Positions 31,492 to 39,553 of a stretch of DNA of 39,553 bases are shown in pieces. The position numbers were made by a program, and so were the translations under genes. The notes under the pieces are model-generated. The model worked only from the letters and a program-made list of their open reading frames with translations. It ran no database searches and was not told the DNA's origin. The stretch is from Lentisphaerota bacterium. Lineage in GTDB: Bacteria > Verrucomicrobiota > Kiritimatiellia > RFP12 > JAAYLN01. Where the stretch lies: the NCBI GenBank assembly GCA_012521875.1, contig JAAYLN010000252.1:1-39553 (forward strand). The letters run 5' to 3'. Each line of letters begins with the position of its first letter. The first letter of the stretch is position 1.

Positions 31492-34371
31492 CTACTTGGC
31501 GGCGGGTGGCGCGGGTAGCGCGGGCTGGGTTTTACCAGCATAGTCGGGATCGAGCAGCACAATGCGCCGCAGGTCGGTGAAGCGCGGCAGTGAGTTGGTG
31601 TCCGCGCCGGGTTCGAGGACTACCCGCATGCCGGTCTCGAGATTAACTCTGCCCAGTCCGACAATCTGCCACGACTCGTCGCCGCGCGAGCCGGTAACGT
31701 GACGCAGGTTGTCGCGCTGCAGCGCACCGCATTCGGTGCAGGTGGCATCGTCCGTGACATACGCGACGGCGGCCTCCTGATCGAGCGGGATCGAGGCGCC
31801 GCTGCGGAGGTCGAGCAGGAGTTCCCACTCACCGGCGAGATCGGCTGGAACACTCCACGAGATCGAGTGGACAGGCGCGTTGGTATCGAAGCCGGCCAGC
31901 CGCGCATACTTGAAGTTGTCGATGTTATCGGTCTCGATCCGGACGTTGCGATCCTTGGCGAACTTGTCGCAAGCCACGACCACGGCACGTGCCTTGGCCT
32001 TGGCGTCCTTCGGGGCGGCGGCACCGTTCTCGATCAGCACGGGATCAACGAGACGCACCTCGCGCACATCGCACCAGTCGCTCGGGTGGAGGATGCCGGG
32101 CATCACCCAGATGCGGCTGCCCTTGTAGAGACGGCGCTTGCCGACGCAGATGGTCTTCCAGGCCGTATCGCCCTTGCGGCCCTGAATGGCCTGGTTGGCA
32201 ATCTCCTGTCCGCCCGCGGCCTTGTAGTCGTTGACGTACCACGGCTGGTAGATGCCCATGTAGCTGACGGCGGGATCGACATCAACGCTCGCGGCGGTGC
32301 GGACGGTCGCGAAGACGTACCACCAGCCGGCATCGTCATCCTCGATCGAGTAGCCGATTTCAGCGAAGTCCGGATTCATCCAAACGCTCTCGGTCTCGCC
32401 GCCGAGCTTGACCTGGAAACGGCAGTATTCCGTACCGTCGGGATCCTTGCCGCGCGTCATGCGCTTGCCGCCGGTGAGCCTGGCGGCGGGAGCCACGATC
32501 ACCGAGGAGCGGCGCGGATATACCGTGGGCTCGGCAGGCGACTCGAAGGAGTGCCTGAAGATGTTCTCGAAGGTGCCCAGCATGCGCCCTTCACCAAGCT
32601 CGCCGTAGGCACCGCGGGAAGTCTCGCCCTCGACGAGCGATTTCCACCGGTACAGCATCTCCTCACGCGGCATGAGCTTGTAGCGCAGACGCTGGGCGGG
32701 CTCGATCATGTCGTTGTAGCGCTGCAGGGCCATGTCGTAGCCGGCGATCCGCGCGCGGCGCAGCATGACCGCCTCGGGACCGCCGCGGCCGGCATTCCAG
32801 GCGTTGTCGAGGGCGCGCAGCATCTTGACGCAGTCGTCGCCGGTGAGGTAGTGCGACGTATCGGCGACGTAGCAGCCCAGCCACGTCCAGCGCTGACGCA
32901 GGCGCGCATGCTCGAGCAGGCCGAGGTACTCCTGGATGCCCTTGGCGCCGCGTCCGTAGGCGGCATTGACGTAGGTGGCGGTAAGCTCATCGACATCAAG
33001 GTCGGGATTCCACAGGAGCTTGGCGAAGAGCCAGAGGTTCAGCGCGGCCATGTCGCCGATGCTTGTCGAGAATTGCGTCTGGCAGAAGACGCCTTGTACC
33101 CCGCTCTCCTTGTAGAACTTCGCCGTCTGACCAAAGATGCGGTGGTTCGGGAACGGGATGCAGAAGTCGCTGAAGTTGGCGAGGTAGTCCCAGACGTAGA
33201 GACCGTGCTTCGCGCTGGACATGCGGGCGAGACGTCCGAAGAAGATGTCGGAGCGCTCGTTGCAGTCCGCCGGAAGCCCGTGGTTGCGCCATAGCTCGGC
33301 CACACCGGCACCGACGTTGGGCGAGAACTTGAGTTCCCCGGTGATGGGCAGGCTATCGCCGAAGCCTAAATAGCCGAGGAAATTGAAGCGCACGTGCGGA
33401 TACCTGGCGGCGAAATGGTCGCCGACCTTGTTGGCAAGGACGACACACTGGAGCGCCGGATGGGTCGAGCCATCCGGATCGGCATAGTGCTGCGCCAGCG
33501 CCAGGCACTTGTCGCACTCGCAGTAGGTGTAGGCGTCGTCGATGCCCACGGAGATTTCGCGGATGGTGGGATCCTTGGCGAGTTCGGCGTCGATCTCGCT
33601 GTAGAGCTGATTGAGCATGCCCTCGTTGGAGACGCAGACCCAGTGGAAGTTGCGCTTCCGGGTGGCCGCGACGTAGGCGTACCAGTCGGGGTGCGTCTCG
33701 GCGAACTTCTTGCGCGGAACGTAGTGGGTGCAGACGGTCTGGCCGATGTTCTCGCCGCGGGTCGGGTCGAACCACTTCCAGCGCCGATCCCCCCGGCTCG
33801 GCACGATGCGCAGGTTCATGGCGTGGTCGAAGTGGCCCTGGAACTGCACCTCGCAACCGGCCTCGCGCCAGGTCATGCAGGGTGCATCGATCTTGGCGTA
33901 GTCGCCGGGCAGGGAGAGTTCGGACTGCCGCGGCGCATAGGTGTAGTCGTGGGCGCAGAAGACAGCGCCGAGCGTCTCGGCAAGATCGACTGCCGCATAG
34001 GCTGTACCGATGGCACCGTCGCCCGTCACCTCGAGGGTGTTGGCGTCCTTGACGCGCACACAGGTCTCCTGCCGCTTGGTGGCCTTGTAGGGCGCGCCGA
34101 CGTGGATCGTCCTGTAGCCCGCGACGGGCTTGTCCGCCACCATGAAGGTTGCGCCCGAGAGACGCCCCAGATTCTTGGCAAGCTGCTGCGCCGCATAGCC
34201 GATGCCGTTGGTATCGCCGCCATGGGCCACGATGACCGCCTGCGCGCGTCCGCCACTGGCGAGGACAAAGGGCTGGGGCGCGGCCTGAACGGACATGGGG
34301 GCCAAGGCGGCAAAAAGAAGTGAAAAGGCGAGAATAACGCCGGTACGGCTGGTGTTACAAGTGTCGTGCAT
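31492..34371 (-). CDS. Exported DUF4838 protein (glycosidase-like)
   Basis: The start is the ATG at 34371, with AGGA about 10 nt upstream and a signal peptide (1-30, TGVILAFSLLFAALAPMSVQA); the open frame upstream to 34500 reads through a two-hairpin repeat. The protein has 959 aa. Residues about 45-140 resemble the N-terminal domain found before alpha-glucuronidase-type catalytic domains (GIGYAAQQLAKNLGRLSGA). Residues about 165-460 fit DUF4838: CVSNEGM, ISVGIDDAYTYCECDKC with its CxCxxC, and VFCQTQFSTSIGDMAALNLWLFAKLLWNP. The rest is beta-rich, two related modules (about 620-760 and 800-930) ending ALPAPPAAK. DUF4838 proteins are abundant in polysaccharide-degrading PVC and Bacteroidetes; enzyme activity is only inferred. 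It is the last gene of the minus-strand locus. Confidence 0.85.
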   Translation of the reverse strand: MHDTCNTSRTGVILAFSLLFAALAPMSVQAAPQPFVLASGGRAQAVIVAHGGDTNGIGYAAQQLAKNLGRLSGATFMVADKPVAGYRTIHVGAPYKATKRQETCVRVKDANTLEVTGDGAIGTAYAAVDLAETLGAVFCAHDYTYAPRQSELSLPGDYAKIDAPCMTWREAGCEVQFQGHFDHAMNLRIVPSRGDRRWKWFDPTRGENIGQTVCTHYVPRKKFAETHPDWYAYVAATRKRNFHWVCVSNEGMLNQLYSEIDAELAKDPTIREISVGIDDAYTYCECDKCLALAQHYADPDGSTHPALQCVVLANKVGDHFAARYPHVRFNFLGYLGFGDSLPITGELKFSPNVGAGVAELWRNHGLPADCNERSDIFFGRLARMSSAKHGLYVWDYLANFSDFCIPFPNHRIFGQTAKFYKESGVQGVFCQTQFSTSIGDMAALNLWLFAKLLWNPDLDVDELTATYVNAAYGRGAKGIQEYLGLLEHARLRQRWTWLGCYVADTSHYLTGDDCVKMLRALDNAWNAGRGGPEAVMLRRARIAGYDMALQRYNDMIEPAQRLRYKLMPREEMLYRWKSLVEGETSRGAYGELGEGRMLGTFENIFRHSFESPAEPTVYPRRSSVIVAPAARLTGGKRMTRGKDPDGTEYCRFQVKLGGETESVWMNPDFAEIGYSIEDDDAGWWYVFATVRTAASVDVDPAVSYMGIYQPWYVNDYKAAGGQEIANQAIQGRKGDTAWKTICVGKRRLYKGSRIWVMPGILHPSDWCDVREVRLVDPVLIENGAAAPKDAKAKARAVVVACDKFAKDRNVRIETDNIDNFKYARLAGFDTNAPVHSISWSVPADLAGEWELLLDLRSGASIPLDQEAAVAYVTDDATCTECGALQRDNLRHVTGSRGDESWQIVGLGRVNLETGMRVVLEPGADTNSLPRFTDLRRIVLLDPDYAGKTQPALPAPPAAK

Positions 34372-34400
34372 GTCTGGTGGTTCCTGTGCAAGCTTTGCGT

Positions 34401-34496
34401 GAGGCTCTTGCCCCTCGTGGCAAGGGCGTTCCGCCCTTGAAACACGGGCAGGATGCCCGTGCCACGTGTGCCCGGCCAGGGGCTTGCAAGAGTCTA
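34401..34496. repeat. Two-hairpin dispersed repeat, copy 3
   Basis: Outer arms GAGGCTCTTGCCCCT and AGGGGCTTGCAAGAGTCT, inner CTCGTGGCAAGGGCG-TTC-CGCCCTTG and CACGGGCA-GGA-TGCCCGTG, then GCCACGTG. It occupies most of the 154-nt gap before the DUF4838 start, just as copies 1 and 2 sit before other exported genes. In this copy the first arm carries CAAGGGCG/CGCCCTTG with compensatory changes relative to CATGGGCG/CGCCCATG. Confidence 0.9.
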
Positions 34497-34525
34497 GCAT
34501 GATTTATGCCATTGGAGACGGCTCA

Positions 34526-36475
34526 TCATGGGAGTTCACCGAAGCCGAGGGTGGCGAGACCGCACTCCTTGGCGGTGGCGAGAATGCGCTCAAGCCATTC
34601 GGTCTTCATGTGGATCCACTTGGCGTCGTCCGCGATATCATGCGCGGTGATGACGAGCACCTCGCGACGCTCGGCGGCACGGCGGACACAGGCAAGGATG
34701 TCCTCGATATCGGTATGGTAGGCCTCGCCCACGAGCAGCGTGTCGAGCCGCTTGCGCGTGGCCAGTTCCGTGGCCGGGAAGAAGGCGCGATCGTCGGTCG
34801 CCAGAGGCTTGCGATCCGCCTGCATCCTGCCTTCGGGGTCGTAGGGCGTGAGGTTTTTAAGACAGCCGCGGATGCGCTTGAACCCCTGCTTGAAGAAGAG
34901 CTCGTCCGACTCCTCGCTGCGGCGGCAGTTGGGATAGGCGAAGCCGCTGATCTTGACGTAGCACTTGTTGCAGGTGTCGAGCTGGGGCCAGACCTCCTCA
35001 TCCCAGTAGACTTGGGCGCCCTTGGCCGCGATCTCCTCGTCGGCATTGGCATGGTGCAGGCCGTGCAGGCCGATCGAGTGACCCTTGCCGGCCAGTGTCT
35101 TCATCGCACGCACAACGGCGTTGTCGATCTGGCCCGAGACAAAGAAGGTCGCGTGCGCATCGTACTTTTCAAAGAGCGGAATCGCGGCCAGCCAGCCATC
35201 GAAGTTGCGGTCGTCAAAGGTGAGCAGGAGTGCGCCCGGCACCACCGCATCAGGCGATGGCGTGCAGTTTTCGGTGCGCACATTGACCACCTTGCCGCGC
35301 GTCTCCAGAAAAACATTCTGGCGATCGGGCCAGTGCGAGAACCAGTGCATGTTCTGACGCACCTTCACATGCCCGAGCAGCTTGAAGGAGCAATCCTTGA
35401 AGAGGATGTTCTCGGGCCAGCTATTGTCGTTGCCGATGATGGAGCTTGGCAGCAGCGCCTCGAAGCGGCAGCGTTCGAAGAGGATGTTCTTGACACGGGC
35501 ATCGCCCGCAGGCGTTGCAACGTGGACGGGGCGCTCGCTTTCGAGCGAGACACAATCGCGGACGGCCACATCCTCGATATAGACGTTCTTGCCGGCGTTG
35601 ATCCAGGCGGGCGTGAAGCCGAAGCCGATGGCCGACTCGTGGAAGCGGCAGTTGTCGAACTCCACATCGCGGATTGTGCCGGTACCGACACCGAAACGGA
35701 CACCGAAGCAGCAGCTTGAGACATCGCAGTCGCGGATGCGGATATGCTCGCAGGGATGCTGATCGGCATGCAGACGGCAGCTTGCGCGGATCGCGAAGCC
35801 GTCATCCCCCGTGAGGAGCCGGCATCGCTCGATCTCGACATTGCGCGTGCAGTCGATGCTGAAGCCGTCGGAGTTGGCGATCGTGCGGTCGGCATCAATC
35901 GTCACACCGCGCGCGGTAAAGCCATCGCAGCAGCGGATATGCGCCGTCCAGCCGGTCGTGTTCTTGAACGTCACATCCTCGAAGCGGATATTCCTCGAGA
36001 GGAAGAAGGCCAGCATCGGGCCGGGACGGAACCAGCCCCGGTCGATCGGGTGCAGCTTGAGACCGTACTTGTACCACGGGAAGCTCGAGTCGCGGTCACA
36101 TTCGCCGAAGAAGGCCGGTCCGTTGGCGTCAATGACGCCCTCGCCCGTGATGGCCGCATCCTCGACCTTGTAGCCGAGGATCAGGTGTGCGCCACTCCAC
36201 TCCTCACCCACGCTATGGAAGTTCTCGGGGAAGGCGTCGTCCGGGTTGTAGTCCTGCTCACGGACGCTGCCAAGCAGCGTCGCGCCCCGTTCGAGGTGCA
36301 GCTCGACGCGGCTCTTCATCCAGATCGTGCCGGTGGTCCATGTGCCCGCAGGCACGACAACACGTCCCCCACCTGCCGCCTCGGCGGCATCAACGGCCTT
36401 CTGGATAGCCTCGGTGTTGATAAAGTCCGTCTCGGCCTTCGCGCCGAAATCGGTAATGAGAAAGTTGGTCATCAT
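34526..36475 (-). CDS. GH28-like beta-helix fused to a polysaccharide deacetylase (CE4/NodB) domain
   Basis: 649 aa. Residues 5 to about 400 are a parallel beta-helix of the GH28 polygalacturonase type: FGAKAETDFINTEAIQKAVD, GGGRVVVPAGTW, ILGYKVEDAAITGEGVIDANG, NSDGFSID and TGDDGFAI, with catalytic aspartates in the usual places (D203, D224, D225). The later GHG and RIK signatures are not visible, so activity is uncertain. Residues 415-649 form a NodB-like deacetylase: LLLTFDD (D421/D422), HATFFVSGQ, IGLHGLHHAN with H471 and H475 in the H-x3-H metal position. There is no signal peptide; MMTNF is preceded by AGGAG at 8 nt. The gene follows the beta-helix gene by 18 nt, so they are probably co-transcribed. 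I infer debranching plus hydrolysis of one acetylated polysaccharide. Confidence 0.85.
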   Translation of the reverse strand: MMTNFLITDFGAKAETDFINTEAIQKAVDAAEAAGGGRVVVPAGTWTTGTIWMKSRVELHLERGATLLGSVREQDYNPDDAFPENFHSVGEEWSGAHLILGYKVEDAAITGEGVIDANGPAFFGECDRDSSFPWYKYGLKLHPIDRGWFRPGPMLAFFLSRNIRFEDVTFKNTTGWTAHIRCCDGFTARGVTIDADRTIANSDGFSIDCTRNVEIERCRLLTGDDGFAIRASCRLHADQHPCEHIRIRDCDVSSCCFGVRFGVGTGTIRDVEFDNCRFHESAIGFGFTPAWINAGKNVYIEDVAVRDCVSLESERPVHVATPAGDARVKNILFERCRFEALLPSSIIGNDNSWPENILFKDCSFKLLGHVKVRQNMHWFSHWPDRQNVFLETRGKVVNVRTENCTPSPDAVVPGALLLTFDDRNFDGWLAAIPLFEKYDAHATFFVSGQIDNAVVRAMKTLAGKGHSIGLHGLHHANADEEIAAKGAQVYWDEEVWPQLDTCNKCYVKISGFAYPNCRRSEESDELFFKQGFKRIRGCLKNLTPYDPEGRMQADRKPLATDDRAFFPATELATRKRLDTLLVGEAYHTDIEDILACVRRAAERREVLVITAHDIADDAKWIHMKTEWLERILATAKECGLATLGFGELP

Positions 36476-36493
36476 AGGGAATTCTCCTGCGCC

Positions 36494-38691
36494 TCAGCGC
36501 ACACCAAAGATAGTTCCGAAGTTGCCGGGCCAGTATTCGTAGCAGCCGATATCAACAGGCCCGTTGAGGCGTAACCGCCCGGCGAGGTCAAGCGAGCTTT
36601 CGGTATAGCCGCGCTCCATACCGGCATCCCGTGCGGGCGAGCCGCTGCGGGGAGCGAACCAGGGTGCCCTGGGATCCAGGCCGGCGTTGTAGCGCGGGTC
36701 GCCGGTCTGGATGCTGTCCGTGAAGGCGGGCAAACCGGTCGTCGTGCCGTACAGGGCGTTCTTGTGCGTGCCACCGCCGATGTCACAGGGGAGATTGGCG
36801 TGGAAGAGGCAGTTGACCGTGGCGGTCTGGGTGGCGGCACGGTCAACGCACTGATTGCCCTCAAAGGTGCAGTTGTTGGCCGTGGCCGTCACGATGTAGC
36901 CTTTTGCCTGGAGCGCCTGATTGCTGATGACGAGGCAATCATTGATCGAAGCCCCGTATGCGGCGGCACCGGTACCGGTTGCGCGGTTGCCCTCGAAGAC
37001 GCAGCGGTAGGCAATTGCGTTATCAATGGCGCCGGCGTTGCCATTGGTGGCCACGTTGCCGATAAAAGCCGAGTCGCTAATGGAGCGTCCCGTATAGCTG
37101 CCGACCGCACCGCCCGTGGCGGCGCTGTTGTTGACGAAGCGACTGCCTACTACACTTATGGAACTCTGGCTTCCCAAAAGCGCACCGCCAGTGGCCGCTG
37201 CCCAGTTGTTGGAGAAGAAACTGTCAGAAACCGTGCCGTTGTAAAGGTAGACGGCGCCAGCCGTTTCTCCTGCCGAGTTGCCGATGAACTCGCAGCCGTA
37301 GGCGCTCATATAGCCGGCACCCCCCTGCCCCGTCGCCGAATTGTTTTCAAACCGGCAGTCGCTGCAAGCGGCGTCGCCTGCTCCACCGTAGTTGCCGTTC
37401 GTCGCGACGTTGCCGATGAAGACGCAATTGCGGATTGAACGTCCGTAAAAGCTGTCGACGGCACCTCCTGAAGCGGCACCGTTTGCAACGAAGATACTAT
37501 CCGAAACCGAGACGGAACTCTTGCTTCCGAGAACCGCCCCTGCGCTTGTCCTTGCCAGTTGTTGGAGAAGAGGCACACCGAAAGCGTACGGTTGTAAAGA
37601 TAGATGGCACCCGCAGATCCGTCCGACGAGTTGCCAATAAACTCACAGTCGTAAGCGTAGCCCTGATCGATAGCGCCAGAACGCGTAAATGCAATATTGT
37701 CCTGGAAGTGGCAGCGCGTGCTCGTGCCGCCGGAGAGGGCGCCGCCGGTTCCGGCGGAATTGCCGATGAAGGTGCAGTCGGTGGCACCGCCGGACGCCAG
37801 GACCGCCCCGCCGGTCTTGTTCGACGGGCAACTGTTGCCGATAAAGGTGCAGCCGTCAACGATGGCGTAGGAGACTGCACCGCCGCCACCCGCCGCGAAA
37901 TTGCCGACAAAGGTGCAGCGGCGCGCGGTGTATTGGCCGGAGTTGCCACCTGATGCATTGCCGTCGAAGGCACCACCGTAGGCGGTGGCGACATTGTTCG
38001 AGAAGAGGCTGTCGATGGCGTAGCAGTGGCTCGCGCCGCCACCGAGATAGGCGCAATTGCCGATGAAGGTGCAGTTGGTGATCAGGGATGTGTAGTAGCA
38101 GACACCGGTGCCGGTGCGGTTCGTGTTGGCGGCGAAGAGGCAGCCGTCCGCCGTGGCCGCGTAGACAATCGCGGCGTTGGTGCCGATGTTGCCCGCGACG
38201 ACGCAGTCCACAAGCTGGAGCTGATCCTTGTTCTTCGAATAGGCCGCGACGCCGGTAAAGTTGGCATTGCCGAAGAAGTTCGAAATCGTGAGCCCCCGGA
38301 TGCGGGAAACACAAGTTGCGTAGAAGGCGCGTGCGAAGAAGTCGGACCCGCCACCGGCACCGACGAGACGGACGGAGTCGCGCTGCCCGTTGGCGGAGCG
38401 GATGGTGAGATAGTTCCTGGACTTGATCTCGACGGCGTTCTTGCCGCTCCATTCGGTGCCCGAGAAGTCGTAGGTTCCGGGCAGCAGCAGGACCTCGTCG
38501 CAATTTGTCCAGGACGACCCCGGAACGGCCTTGTCCACGGCGGCCTGGATCGTGCCGGGGTCGCTCTCCGTGCAAGCGGCATCGGGCGTCCCAGTGGGCG
38601 AGGCGTAGTAGGTCGCGGCATACGCGCCGACAAGCGGCGCGAGGGCGAATGCCACAGCGAGAAGATAGTGCCGAATGCGATTCGTAGCCAT
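36494..38691 (-). pseudogene. Exported PMP-like beta-helix protein interrupted by a one-base frameshift
   Basis: From the ATG at 38691 (AGGA 8 nt upstream, signal peptide ending VGAYA-ATYYASPTGTP) the frame reads many beta-helix rungs of the polymorphic outer membrane protein type (CTFIGNCAYLGGGASHC, FSNNVATAYGGAFDGNASGG), then leaves frame after CLFSNNWQ. The next frame goes on at once with ARTSAGAVLGSKSSVSVSDS and runs to 36494. The homologous internal repeat at about 37145-37225 reads AACTGGGCA where this site reads AACTGGCA (plus coordinates 37555-37556), so a single G is missing. Corrected, the protein would be about 732 aa, ending RDAGMERG...DLAGRLRLNGPVDIGCYEY, the choice-of-anchor Q pattern. 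A sequencing error, a decayed gene or slippage are all possible. First gene of the polysaccharide locus. Confidence 0.9.
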
Positions 38692-38710
38692 AGCGGAGTC
38701 CTTTCAAGGC

Positions 38711-38739
38711 ATTATATTAGGCTGCTAAACGAATATCAA
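38711..38739 (-). promoter_or_regulatory. Strong predicted sigma70-type promoter of the polysaccharide locus
   Basis: On the minus strand TTGATA (38739-38734) and the consensus TATAAT (38716-38711) are exactly 17 nt apart. Transcription would start near 38704, leaving a leader of about 12 nt that begins at the Shine-Dalgarno AAAGGA. It is the best promoter match in the window. Confidence 0.72.
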
Positions 38740-38802
38740 CACATAGTATCGCGGAGCGCTGCAATGACCCCATGACTGCAAGCCCACAACTGCAAGGGGC
38801 TG

Positions 38803-38900
38803 CACACTATTTCGACCTCGAGCCCCGGAACTGCCGGTACTACCGGCTGGATAGACAAGCGTCTGCTTGCCCGCGCATCCAAGGATGAGCAGACGCTCGT
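38803..38900. repeat. GGTACTACCGG / AGCGTCTGCT hairpin repeat, copy 2
   Basis: CTATTTCGACCTCGAGCCCC and GGAACTGCCGGTACTACCGG are followed by a perfect 10-bp stem, AGCGTCTGCT with AGCAGACGCT, around a loop starting TGCCCGCG. It is homologous to 22807-22918. Confidence 0.85.
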
Positions 38901-39434
38901 GCTTTGTCGCGAGCTTTACGGACTGGGCGGGCGGTACATTCCTGCAAAGGGGCGCAGTCGCGTCGGAGTACCGGCTTCAGGGAGCGTTGCTTATTGCTAT
39001 TCCCTGCTGGTTTTTCATCTGGAACTCATGAAATCAGGAATTTGTTTGTGGAAACCGCGCATTCTTTCATTCTTCTTGAGTTCTTGAGTTCCTGATTAAT
39101 ACGCGCGGGGAATGAATCATCAGTCCCTTCAGGGATGTACTCCAGCCGGGGCGGCAAGTCGGAATATTGACTTATAACTTGGCGTTCTTGGCGTCTTGGC
39201 GGTACATCGCCTGTGTGCGGCTCGCCGGTCACACCGCGTAGCGGCGTGACGGGGACGGCTCGCCCTACCTTCCGGTGGCTGTACCGTGAACTTGTGCAGG
39301 CGCGGTGGGCGGGGCGGTTCGGTACAGGCGCCAGTCTCAAACTTTAGAACTCCCGAACTTTAGAACTTCCCCACGCTCTATCTCTGCGGGCTAGCCCCTG
39401 CACGTGCCCCACAGAATGCCCTATAAAACCACGA
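38901..39434. repeat. Gene-free repeat block at the right end
   Basis: Contains TTCTTGAGTTCTTGAGTTCC (about 39072), GGCGTTCTTGGCGTCTTGG (39181), and GTGTGCGGCTCGCCGG followed by a hairpin GTCACACCGC-GTA-GCGGCGTGAC (39228-39250), which interrupts a sequence uninterrupted at 23078. GACGGCTCGCCCTACC follows, then GTACCGTGAACTTGTG and 33 nt matching the 367-bp unit (39297-39329), then ACTTTAGAACTCCCGAACTT units (39339-39370). I see no coding region. Confidence 0.7.
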
Positions 39435-39553
39435 CTACGGGGACCCTCCCCTTCCTATCCAGAAGCCTATGAGGAAGCCCTTGATGTAGCCCTTGCAGTA
39501 GCCGAACAGCATGGTGTGGAAGCGTCTAAGTCCGCGTATCATCGTCTGCTGGC
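39435..39553 (-). CDS. C-terminus of an unidentified protein, running off the right edge
   Basis: On the minus strand the frame enters from the edge and reads QQTMIRGLRRFHTMLFGYCK, then GYIKGFLIGFWIGRGGSP and TAG. It is basic and hydrophobic, in the manner of the last helix of some family 2 glycosyltransferases (R-F..ML.GY-KGY..GF), but 39 residues are too few to name it. The plus strand of the same bases is open too (YPEAYEEALDVALAVAEQHG) without a start codon. The minus reading is preferred because it has a clean stop and agrees with the direction of the next gene. Confidence 0.35.
   Translation of the reverse strand, partial: QQTMIRGLRRFHTMLFGYCKGYIKGFLIGFWIGRGGSP

Noticed and set aside
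1-39553. tRNA, rRNA or riboswitch genes
   Set aside because: I looked for tRNA-like arms and conserved rRNA or riboswitch cores in the gaps and found none. The hairpins present belong to dispersed repeats.

Overview
The window is GC-rich and gene-dense, and fits a PVC-superphylum bacterium, most likely Kiritimatiellota or Lentisphaerota (inference; there is no rRNA to confirm it). The clues are many signal-peptide proteins, a giant LamG-type protein with thrombospondin-3-like calcium motifs, polysaccharide-degrading enzymes (GH38, GH30-like, GH28-like, DUF4838) and a superoxide reductase, which suggests an anaerobe or microaerophile.

Layout. Positions 1-1798 hold the 3' part of a gene that joins a GH38 alpha-mannosidase-like C-terminus to the second half of an MFS transporter. 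Converging on it is an aminotransferase-citrate synthase (gltA) operon (4461-1802) with a good sigma70-type promoter. Positions 4834-17030 hold four collinear genes for exported proteins: a 579-aa beta-rich protein, a 357-aa fibre-like protein ending in a phage tail-collar domain, a 2799-aa protein with two LamG-like domains and long helical regions, and a 301-aa TSP3-type protein. I think they encode one extracellular assembly of undescribed function. Next come a BadF-family sugar kinase plus murQ (peptidoglycan amino-sugar recycling), an SHD1-like secreted protein, a superoxide reductase, a secreted alpha/beta hydrolase, a qmcA/nfeD pair, a GH30-like glycosidase, a methyltransferase and a ThuA-like protein. 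Positions 29869-30731 are a scar: a truncated AraC regulator head to head with a truncated beta-helix gene, followed by a 367-bp tandem duplication. Positions 38739-31492 (minus) form a polysaccharide locus: a beta-helix protein broken by a one-base frameshift, a GH28-like/polysaccharide deacetylase fusion, and a DUF4838 protein.

The most unusual feature is the density of small dispersed repeats in nearly every intergenic gap: a 12-13-nt minisatellite related to CACACTTAGTC, two families of paired hairpins, a family built on GACAAAGTGGCGTC, and other hairpins. They touch coding sequence repeatedly. A roughly 95-nt two-hairpin element lies at the 5' ends of three genes for exported proteins and is open in frame with the signal peptide. 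Minisatellite units supply the stop codons of murQ and the GH30-like gene. Another element follows the identical AAG-TAG ends of qmcA and the ThuA gene.
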